Made by a program: the position numbers and the translations under genes. The notes beneath the pieces are model-generated. The model was not told where the DNA came from, did no database searches, and was given only the letters and a program-made list of their open reading frames with translations. Of a stretch of 28,638 nt of DNA, positions 15,667 through 21,985 are shown piece by piece; positions within the stretch are counted from its first letter, which is position 1, and every line of letters starts with the position of its first letter. Source of the DNA: Gammaproteobacteria bacterium. Lineage in GTDB: Bacteria; Pseudomonadota; Gammaproteobacteria; Steroidobacterales; Rariloculaceae. The stretch covers positions 1 through 28,638 of the forward strand of contig PKRJ01000049.1 in assembly GCA_017577365.1 (NCBI GenBank), given 5' to 3'.

Positions 15667-17148
15667 CTACGTCCGCCACCTGAGCCACGCGCCGATCAGG
15701 CGCTTCGCGACCGGCGAGAGCCGCGTCCGCCGATAGCGTTCCGCGGTATATCGCAAGAACTCCGACAGCGTCGGATACGGCAGCACGGCGTCGCCGATCG
15801 CGCTCAAGCCGAGTCGTCGCGTCATCGCGATCGCGATCGGCGCCACGAGCTCCGACGCGCCGCGCGCGACGATCGTCGCGCCGATGATCCGGTCGGTGCC
15901 GGCGTCGGTCAGGATTTCGACGAAGCCGGAGCTCCCTTGAAGGCGGCCGCGGTCGAGCTCGTCGAGGCTCGACGTGTAGCGGTCGAACGCGACGCGACTG
16001 CGCTCGAGCTCGCTCGCGAGCGGGCCGATCTGCGCGACCTCGGGATCCGTGTAGGTGCAGCGCGGGATGACGAGCCGCTCGGTCGTCGCCGTCGGCGCGA
16101 ACAAGGCGTTCCGCACCACGATCCGAGCGTGCGCGTCGGCGTTGTGAGCGAGCTCGACGGCCGAGCAGACGTCGCCCGCGGCATAGATCCTCGGATTCGT
16201 CGTGCGCAGATAACGATCGACCACGATACGGCCGGCCGCGTCGAGCTCGACGCCGACGGCGGCGAGATTGAGCTCGTCCGTCGTCGGTTGCCGTCCCGCG
16301 GAGACGAAAAGCTCGTCCGCTACGACGTGCAGCCGCTCGCCGGCCGTATCGACGTCGAGCGTGATGCTCGCGCCGCGCCGCTCGACGCCCGACACGTCGA
16401 CGCCGAGCAGGATCGAGACCCCCGCGTCGCGCAGCGCGGCGGCGATCGTCTCGCTCGCGCGCGGATCCTCGTCGGGCAGCACGCGCTCCGCACGCTCGAT
16501 CAGCACGACCTCGACGCCCAAGCGCGCGAAAGCTTGCGCGATCTCGCAGCCGATCGACGCCGCCCCGAGAATCGCGAGCCGCTTCGGGGGCCGTTTCAGC
16601 TCGAAGAGCGTCTCGTGCGTCAGCGGTCGGCTTTCCGCGAGCCCGCGAATCGGCGGGAGCACCGGATGAGAGCCGGTCGCGATGACCGTCCGGCGGGTCG
16701 CGAGCCGCGCGGAGCCGACTTGAACGAGATCGTCATCGACGAATTTCGCCGAGCCGTGGAACACGTCGATGCCGGCCGCGGCGAGACGCTCCACGGATGC
16801 GCGCGCCGCGATCGCCGCGCGCACGCGACGCAGCCGCTCGAACGCGTCGTCGAAGGCGAGTGACGAATCGCGGCTCAGCTCGAGCAGCGCTTTCGACGGC
16901 ACGCAGACACTCACGTAGTCGCCGCCCATGGCGTGTCGCTCGGCGAGCGCGACGCTTGCGCCGAGGCTTGCGGCGCGCGTCGCCGCCGCGAGCCCCGCGG
17001 GGCCGCCGCCGATCACGACGAGATGGTACCGCTCGCGCGGCACGGGTTGGCGGTAGTCGGCAGGCAGAACGAGCCGGCGCCATTCGGCATCGTGCTCGCT
17101 CCCGGGATAGCCTCCGGACGACGAAGCGCCCGGCACATCAGCCGCCAT
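15667..17148 (-). CDS. FAD-dependent pyridine nucleotide oxidoreductase lacking the redox disulfide
   Basis: 493 aa of the dihydrolipoamide dehydrogenase/mercuric reductase fold. It has the FAD motif GGGPAG (residues 47-52), the NAD(P) motif GAASIGCE near residue 195, the second FAD motif RIYAAGDVCS near residue 320, and a C-terminal dimerisation domain. The active-site segment, normally GGDCLNTGCVPSK, reads GGDYVSVCVPSK (residues 75-86, 16938-16891). The first cysteine is replaced by Tyr78, one residue is missing, and only Cys82 remains. Near the C-terminus LPYPTLSE stands where disulfide reductases carry HxHPT. It is therefore unlikely to be a lipoamide, glutathione or mercuric reductase, and may instead be a quinone or other flavin-only reductase. 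Its start overlaps the end of the upstream VTT-domain gene by 11 bases. About 40 extra residues precede the FAD motif. Confidence 0.9.
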   Translation of the reverse strand: MAADVPGASSSGGYPGSEHDAEWRRLVLPADYRQPVPRERYHLVVIGGGPAGLAAATRAASLGASVALAERHAMGGDYVSVCVPSKALLELSRDSSLAFDDAFERLRRVRAAIAARASVERLAAAGIDVFHGSAKFVDDDLVQVGSARLATRRTVIATGSHPVLPPIRGLAESRPLTHETLFELKRPPKRLAILGAASIGCEIAQAFARLGVEVVLIERAERVLPDEDPRASETIAAALRDAGVSILLGVDVSGVERRGASITLDVDTAGERLHVVADELFVSAGRQPTTDELNLAAVGVELDAAGRIVVDRYLRTTNPRIYAAGDVCSAVELAHNADAHARIVVRNALFAPTATTERLVIPRCTYTDPEVAQIGPLASELERSRVAFDRYTSSLDELDRGRLQGSSGFVEILTDAGTDRIIGATIVARGASELVAPIAIAMTRRLGLSAIGDAVLPYPTLSEFLRYTAERYRRTRLSPVAKRLIGAWLRWRT

Positions 17149-17842
17149 CGCGCGATTCGGCGTCGAGATGCGCGGCGAGCATTCTGTTCGCTCGGCGCGT
17201 GATGAAGAGCGTGAGCACGACGGTCAGCGCGAAGCCGGCGAGGAGAAGCCAGATGTGTCCCGGCATGCGTGCGAGGCCCGACGTCAGCTGCGTGAGATCC
17301 TTCGCGAGCGTGCCGACATACACGTAGGCGAAAGTCACCGGCAGCATTCCGATCCACGTCGCGAAAAAGTAGTCCCTGAAGCGAACCGCGGTGAGCCCGA
17401 AGCCGTAGTTCAGCAGGTTGAATGGGAAGAACGGCGACAGCCGCGTGAGCAACACGATCACGAAACCCTCGTGTCGCGTCGCGGATTCGAGCGCGCGGAA
17501 TTTCGGCAAGCGGGCGACGCGTTTCGAAACCCAGTCCCGGGCGAAGAAGCGCCCGACGAGGAACGCGGCCGCGGCGCCCAGTGCGCCGCCGGCCGACACG
17601 AGCGCGATGCCGACCCAGAGCCCGAACACGAACCCGGCCGCGAGCGTGAGGATCGACGACGGGAAGACGAGCACTGCGCCGACGATGTAAGCGACGACGA
17701 ACGCGACTTCCGCGGCGCCCGGATGGGCCCTGATCCACGTGATGCCGTCCGCGAGCCATTCGGTCACCGGCGATGTCGCGATGACGATCAGCAGGGCGAG
17801 CAGCGTGCCGGCGAGGATCAGAGGCTTTACGTGATGCGTCAT
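17138..17842 (-). CDS. TVP38/TMEM64 (VTT/DedA-like) inner-membrane protein
   Basis: 234 aa and mostly hydrophobic, with about five or six membrane segments. The VTT-domain motifs are visible: VFPSSILTLAAGFVFG near residue 60 and RLSPFFPFNLLNYGFGLT near residue 135, the latter being the re-entrant loop typical of the family. Related proteins (DedA, YdjX/YdjZ, TMEM41B) act in lipid scrambling or envelope homeostasis; no specific substrate can be read here. The gene is transcribed with the flavoprotein that follows, overlapping it by 11 bases. VTT-domain proteins are repeatedly found adjacent to, or fused with, such FAD oxidoreductases, so a joint membrane-redox role is plausible. It is divergent from the sirtuin gene across a 194-base spacer, in which TAGAAT (minus strand, 17913-17908) might be a -10 box. 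Confidence 0.9.
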   Translation of the reverse strand: MTHHVKPLILAGTLLALLIVIATSPVTEWLADGITWIRAHPGAAEVAFVVAYIVGAVLVFPSSILTLAAGFVFGLWVGIALVSAGGALGAAAAFLVGRFFARDWVSKRVARLPKFRALESATRHEGFVIVLLTRLSPFFPFNLLNYGFGLTAVRFRDYFFATWIGMLPVTFAYVYVGTLAKDLTQLTSGLARMPGHIWLLLAGFALTVVLTLFITRRANRMLAAHLDAESRDGG

Positions 17843-18036
17843 CGTCGGCGTTCGATTCCCGCACGGTCGAAGGGCCGGCGCTGCGCCGCTGGCCGGGAAG
17901 TCCCGCTATTCTACGTCGATCCAGGCGACCGTGTTCGCGGCGCGCCGCTCCCCGGCGGGGCACGGCCGTCGTGCGCGGGTCGGCGTTCGGCCGGCGGTTG
18001 CAGGCCAGACGGCGTCGTGGAATTTTCTCTCGCTCG

Positions 18037-18894
18037 ATGATCGAGGACCCGGCACGAGACGCGATCCGCCGCGCGGCGCAGCTGATTCGAGCCGCCGACG
18101 CGCTGCTCGTGACCGCGGGCGCGGGGCTCGGGGTCGATTCCGGCTTACCCGACTTCCGCGGCCCGCGCGGCTTCTGGCGCGCCTACCCGCCGCTCGAGAG
18201 GCTCGGACTGTCGTTCGAGGAGATGGCGCAGCCGCGTTGGTTCGACACGGATCCGCGGCTCGCATGGGCCTTCTACGGCCATCGCCTGCGGCTCTACCGG
18301 CAGACCCGGCCGCACGCGGGGTACGCGATCCTGAAGGGCTGGTGCGACCGGATGCCCTTGGGCGGCTTCGTGCTGACGTCGAATGTCGACGGGCATTTCT
18401 TCGCCGCGGGCTTTCCCGCGGAGCGCGTCGTCGAGCAGCACGGCAGCATCCACCGGCTGCAATGCGCGGCGCCTTGCCGCGACGAGATCTGGCCCGCCCC
18501 GGCGCGGGATCTCGAGATCGACATGGAATCTTTTCGCGCGGCGGGCGAGCTGCCCCGCTGCGAAGCGTGCGGCGCGCTCGCGAGGCCGAACATCCTGATG
18601 TTCGCCGACGACCGGTGGATCCCGGACGTCACGCGCGCACAGCGCGAGCGGTTCGTCGAGTGGCTCGGCACGGTGCGCGGGCGGCGGCTCGTCATCGTCG
18701 AGTGCGGCGCCGGCACGGCGGTCGCGACGATCCGTCATGCCGGCGAACGGCTCGCCGAGCAGCTCGATGCGACGCTCGTGCGGATCAACCCGGAAGCGCG
18801 CGTGGAGCCTGAGGGGATCATCGCGGTGCCGATGCGAGCGCTCGACGCGCTCACGCGGATCGAGCGGAGGGTTCGCGAATGCGAGCCCAGTTGA
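18037..18894 (+). CDS. Sir2-family NAD-dependent protein deacylase
   Basis: 285 aa. Sirtuins remove acetyl or other acyl groups from lysines, consuming NAD. The NAD loop is GAGLGVDSGLPDFRG (residues 28-42). The TQN-type motif is present as TSNVDG (114-119), and the catalytic histidine is His135 in EQHGSIH. The structural zinc site has Cys143, Cys147, Cys175 and Cys178. The motif following the zinc module, usually GTSLxVxP, is altered to GAGTAVATIRH. The ATG at 18037 starts the protein just before the first helix; longer forms in the same frame add only Arg-rich sequence. It is convergent with the short-chain dehydrogenase gene across the large inverted repeat. Deacetylase versus another deacylase activity cannot be decided. 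Confidence 0.92.
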   Translation: MIEDPARDAIRRAAQLIRAADALLVTAGAGLGVDSGLPDFRGPRGFWRAYPPLERLGLSFEEMAQPRWFDTDPRLAWAFYGHRLRLYRQTRPHAGYAILKGWCDRMPLGGFVLTSNVDGHFFAAGFPAERVVEQHGSIHRLQCAAPCRDEIWPAPARDLEIDMESFRAAGELPRCEACGALARPNILMFADDRWIPDVTRAQRERFVEWLGTVRGRRLVIVECGAGTAVATIRHAGERLAEQLDATLVRINPEARVEPEGIIAVPMRALDALTRIERRVRECEPS

Positions 18895-18947
18895 TCCCCG
18901 CCTCCTACGCCGGCGCGTGACCGAGCGGTCGCGCTGCGAACGCCAAA

Positions 18948-19063
18948 GCGGGTGCGGTGCGATAGGCCTTCGCGGGAGCGTCGCGCGCCAGGGACGGCGC
19001 GCGACGCAGCGTCACATGGATGTGCTCGAGCGGTCCCGCGAAGGCCTATCGCACCGCGCCCGC
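18948..19063. repeat. Large inverted repeat with 30-base arms (REPIN/MITE-like)
   Basis: The left arm (18948-18977) and right arm (19034-19063) are reverse complements over 30 bases with a single mismatch. They share the core GCGGTGCGATAGGCCTTCGC. The 56-base spacer contains a further perfect 12-bp hairpin and a small CACA/TGTG hairpin. The element lies in the spacer between the convergent sirtuin and dehydrogenase genes. Its size (116 bases) and symmetry fit a REP doublet (REPIN) or a short non-autonomous mobile element; a bidirectional transcription terminator is the alternative. No target-site duplication is evident to me. Confidence 0.8.
18978..19007. repeat. Inner perfect hairpin of the inverted repeat
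   Basis: GCGTCGCGCGCC and GGCGCGCGACGC are perfect 12-bp arms around the 6-base loop AGGGAC. It starts immediately after the left outer arm, so outer and inner arms form a nested, branched foldback. Confidence 0.8.
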
Positions 19064-19067
19064 GTCC

Positions 19068-19088
19068 CCGCCGTGCGTAGAACGGCGG
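19068..19088. repeat. Hairpin flanking the inverted repeat
   Basis: CCGCCGT and ACGGCGG form a perfect 7-bp stem with the 7-base loop GCGTAGA, four bases after the right arm of the large inverted repeat. It lies 38 bases after the stop of the minus-strand dehydrogenase gene (downstream in that gene's direction), so it could take part in termination. Confidence 0.5.
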
Positions 19089-19113
19089 TCCTGCGAAGGC
19101 AGATGCGCAACGC
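19086..19113. repeat. Degenerate extra copy of the right repeat arm
   Basis: The stretch beginning CGGTCCTGCGAAGGCAGATG resembles 19031-19057 (CGGTCCCGCGAAGGCCTATC), with four substitutions and one inserted base over about 27 positions. It is in direct orientation relative to the right arm and suggests that the element is multicopy or has been partly duplicated. Confidence 0.45.
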
Positions 19114-19125
19114 TCGTTTCGTCGG

Positions 19126-19887
19126 TCAGATTCGTAAGCCGCCGTCGATCTCGAGCACGCGGCCGTTCATGTAGTCGTTCTCGAGCAGGAATATCGCCGC
19201 ATGAGCGATTTCCTCGGGCTCGCCGAGCCGCCCGGCCGGAATGCCGGCGGCGATCTTCTCGAGAATGTCCGAGGGCATCGTCGCGACCATTTCCGTGGCG
19301 ACGAACCCCGGGGCGATCGCGTTCACGCGGATCGAGTGCTTCGCGAGCTCCTTCGCCCAGACGACCGTGAGCGCCCCGACGCCGGCCTTCGCCGCCGAGT
19401 AGTTGCTCTGCCCGACGTTACCCTCCCGCGAGAGGCTCGAGATGTTGAGGATGCAGCCACCGTTGCCGAGCCGGATCATCTGCGCCGCCGCTTCGCGTCC
19501 GCAGAGGAAAACGCCGGTCAGATTCACGTCGATCACGGCCTGCCAGTCGGCAAGCGGCATCTTCTCGAGCGGCCTTCCTTCCTTCGCCTTGACGAGCAGC
19601 GCGTCGCGCAGGATGCCGGCGTTCGCGATCGAAGCGTCGAGCCGCTCGAAATCCTCGACGACGCGCTCGTAGAGATCCACGACCTCGTCCTCGACCGAGA
19701 CGTTCGCGGCGTACGCGCGCGCCGCCACGCCGAGCTCCGCGCAGGTCTTGCGCACCGGCTCGATCGCGTCCACGTCGAGATCCACGAGCGCGAGATCGGC
19801 GCCGCGCGCGGCGAGCGCTCGGGCCATCGCGGCGCCCAAGCCTCTCGCGGCTCCGGTGATCAGAACGGTTCTCCCCGCAAGGTCCAT
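19126..19887 (-). CDS. Short-chain dehydrogenase/reductase, FabG-like
   Basis: 253 aa with all classical SDR features. The nucleotide-binding motif is TGAARGLG (residues 11-18) and NAG is at 89-91. The catalytic tetrad is Asn122, Ser150, Tyr163 and Lys167 (NYSAAK). APGFVATEM and the C-terminal LEIDGGLRI are typical of the FabG/3-oxoacyl-ACP reductase group. Asp36 at the end of the second strand suggests NAD rather than NADP as cofactor. The substrate is not readable; a 3-hydroxyacyl-CoA or 3-oxoacyl-ACP substrate is the common choice. The ribosome site GGAGGAG lies upstream of the ATG at 19887. The gene is convergent with the sirtuin and divergent from the MerC-domain gene; no lipid-synthesis neighbours are present. 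Confidence 0.93.
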   Translation of the reverse strand: MDLAGRTVLITGAARGLGAAMARALAARGADLALVDLDVDAIEPVRKTCAELGVAARAYAANVSVEDEVVDLYERVVEDFERLDASIANAGILRDALLVKAKEGRPLEKMPLADWQAVIDVNLTGVFLCGREAAAQMIRLGNGGCILNISSLSREGNVGQSNYSAAKAGVGALTVVWAKELAKHSIRVNAIAPGFVATEMVATMPSDILEKIAAGIPAGRLGEPEEIAHAAIFLLENDYMNGRVLEIDGGLRI

Positions 19888-20008
19888 CGTTCGGTGCTCC
19901 TCCGTCCTTCGCCGGCTCGTCCGGAGAGCTTAGCAGGCCCGAATGATGCTATGCTCGCCGGCTCCGAGTCCCGCGCTGACTCCGATGCCGCGCATGCAAG
20001 GCGTGCCG

Positions 20009-20395
20009 ATGAGCTTGTCGAGATATTTCGATCGAATCGCGATCGCGCTGTCGGCGATCTGTATCGTCCACTGTCTCGCGATTCCGTTGCTCGTCGCGCT
20101 CGTGCCGATCGCGGCGATCGGCTTCGGCGGGGCGCATTTCCACGCGCTGATGCTGTGGCTCGTCGTCCCGGTCAGCGTCGTAGGCTTCGCGCTCGGCATA
20201 CGCGTGCATCGGCGCTTCGACATCGTCGCGATCGGGGTCGCGGCGCTGTTCGCGCTCACGCTCGCCGGCACGTACGGGCACGATCACTGGCCCGCCGCGG
20301 AGACGTTCGTCAGCATCGCGGCGAGCCTCGTGCTCGCCGCCGCGCACTGGATCAACTTCCGCGAAGTCCGGCGGCTGCATCGGCACGGGGACTGA
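20009..20395 (+). CDS. MerC-domain membrane protein
   Basis: 128 aa with four membrane helices. The first helix carries the metal-binding pair of MerC proteins, CIVHC (Cys18, His21, Cys22), followed by LAIPLLVALVPIA. A His-containing loop (GGAHFHAL, TYGHDHWP) could add metal ligands. Classical MerC imports mercuric ions, but no mer genes are nearby; chromosomal MerC-domain proteins are widespread and their metal is uncertain. I chose the ATG at 20009, which starts the family-like MSLSRYFDRIAIALS. Earlier ATGs at 19943, 19985 and 19994 would add a Pro-rich tail without signal. The 3' end overlaps the convergent ABC ATPase gene by 44 bases. Confidence 0.85.
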   Translation: MSLSRYFDRIAIALSAICIVHCLAIPLLVALVPIAAIGFGGAHFHALMLWLVVPVSVVGFALGIRVHRRFDIVAIGVAALFALTLAGTYGHDHWPAAETFVSIAASLVLAAAHWINFREVRRLHRHGD

Positions 20396-21851
20396 CGGGT
20401 CCCGCCGACGCGATCGCGCCGCGCTCGAGGACGAGGCGGTGCGTGTACCGCTCCGTATCGACGTCGACGTGCGACGCGCAGACGATCTGCGTCCCTTCCG
20501 CCGCGTACGCGTCGAGCCGGGCTGCGACGAGCTCGATGCGCGTGTCGTCTAGCCCTTCCCACGGCTCGTCGAGCAACAGCACGCGCGGCCGCCGCACGAG
20601 CGCGCGCGCGAGCAGCACGCGACGGAACTGACCGTACGAAAGCTCCGTTTGCAGCCGGCCGGCGAGGGGCACGAGATCGAGCTCTTCGAGGAGCGCGTCG
20701 ACGCGTGCGCGCTCGTCGGCCGTGAGCCCGCGGACGAGCCCGATGCTCTGGTCGAGCCCGGACGCGACCGCGTCCCGGACCGTGGTGCGGTAGCGGTAGC
20801 TCGCCTGGAGCTCGGGCGAGACCCACGCGATTTCGCGGCGCAGCTCGCGGAGGCTCCGCGGGGAGCCCAGCGCCGGCCAGTCGATCGAGCCGCCGAGCGC
20901 CGGCCGCAGCTGGCCGTGCAGGAGCCGCAGGAACGTGCTCTTGCCGGAGCCGTTCTGGCCTTGCACCAGCCAGTGCTCGCCCGCGCGAAGTTGCCAGTCG
21001 ATGCCGCGGAGCACGCGGCGGTCCCCGAGCCAGACGTCGGCCCGGCGGATCTCGATCAGCGGCTTCTCGGCCCCGGGGAGAGCACCCGCAGCCCACGGCC
21101 GCCGCGCGGCGCGGGCCGAGGGCGACCGCAGGCTCTCGGCCGTCGGGGCGAGAGGACCCTGCTCGGCGATGCGCCCGGCCTCGATCCGCGCGACGTGGGT
21201 CACGATGTCCGGCAGGTCGCCGAGAGAATGGGCCGCGACGACGACCTGAGCGCGGGACGCCGCGCGACGGATCGCATCGCCGACCGCGCGCCTCGCGTCG
21301 GCGTCGAGGCCCGCGAGCGGCTCGTCGAGCAACAGCACGACGGGATCGAAGGCCAGCGCGCGGGCGATCAGCACGCGGCGCTGCTCGCCGCGCGAAAGCT
21401 CGAGGAACGGACGGGCCTCGAGATGCGCGGCGCCGCATTCGGCGAGGAGCGAGCTCGCGCGGGCGCGTTCGCTCGGCGTCGCGACGAGCCTCGGCACGTC
21501 CGTGCGCTTGACGCCCGTGAGCACGACGTCGATCGCGGCGAAGTTCCACTCGCGGCGGGTATAGAGGTCCTGTAGCTCCGGACCCACGAGCGTAATGCGT
21601 CGTCTGGCCTCGATCGCGTCGCGCTCGGGACCGCTGCCGAAATCGTAGCGGCGGCGGCCGCGATCCGGCGCAGGCCAGCGCGTGCCCGCGACGAGCGCCA
21701 GAAAAGTCGATTTGCCGCTGCCGTTCTCGCCGACGATGCCCCAGTGCTCGCCGGGCAAGAGCCGCCAATCGATGCCGCGCAGCACCGGCGTTCCATCGAC
21801 GTCGACGTCGGTGTTTTCAAGCGCTATCAATGCTCTCGGGGCGTCGTCCAT
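20352..21851 (-). CDS. ABC ATPase with two nucleotide-binding domains, ModF/PhrA-like
   Basis: 499 aa with two tandem ABC domains and no membrane segments. Domain 1 has Walker A GENGSGKST (residues 41-49), signature LSRGEQRR, Walker B VVLLLDEP and the switch histidine in AAHSL. Domain 2 has GQNGSGKST, LSYGQFRR, VLLLDEPWEGLDD and ASHVD. Both domains open with VLRGIDW followed by PGEHW or AGEHW, the hallmark of E. coli ModF (also called PhrA), once linked to photoreactivation and to the mod locus. No modABC genes are nearby and its true role is uncertain. The last 44 bases of the gene lie antisense to the end of the MerC-domain gene. The domain linker is Ala/Arg-rich and of low complexity. Confidence 0.9.
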   Translation of the reverse strand: MDDAPRALIALENTDVDVDGTPVLRGIDWRLLPGEHWGIVGENGSGKSTFLALVAGTRWPAPDRGRRRYDFGSGPERDAIEARRRITLVGPELQDLYTRREWNFAAIDVVLTGVKRTDVPRLVATPSERARASSLLAECGAAHLEARPFLELSRGEQRRVLIARALAFDPVVLLLDEPLAGLDADARRAVGDAIRRAASRAQVVVAAHSLGDLPDIVTHVARIEAGRIAEQGPLAPTAESLRSPSARAARRPWAAGALPGAEKPLIEIRRADVWLGDRRVLRGIDWQLRAGEHWLVQGQNGSGKSTFLRLLHGQLRPALGGSIDWPALGSPRSLRELRREIAWVSPELQASYRYRTTVRDAVASGLDQSIGLVRGLTADERARVDALLEELDLVPLAGRLQTELSYGQFRRVLLARALVRRPRVLLLDEPWEGLDDTRIELVAARLDAYAAEGTQIVCASHVDVDTERYTHRLVLERGAIASAGPVSPRADAAAGLRGS

Positions 21852-21985
21852 GCGCGCGTCGGGCTACGGGGTCAAGGGCGCCGTACCTTAGCACCTTCGA
21901 ACCGCGGAGTGCATCGACGGCGCGGCACGGCGATAATCGGCCGCGTTCGTTGCGGGATCATGCCGCCTGGGAGGGCGGCCAGCGG

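Noticed and set aside
20009..20395. Mercury-resistance operon
   Set aside because: A MerC-domain protein and a MerA-like fold are both present, but they are 2.9 kb apart, separated by unrelated genes; the flavoprotein lacks the redox disulfide and merR, merT and merP are absent.
20352..21851. Molybdate transport locus
   Set aside because: The ATPase is ModF-like, but no modA, modB, modC or modE genes, nor molybdenum-cofactor genes, are in the window.
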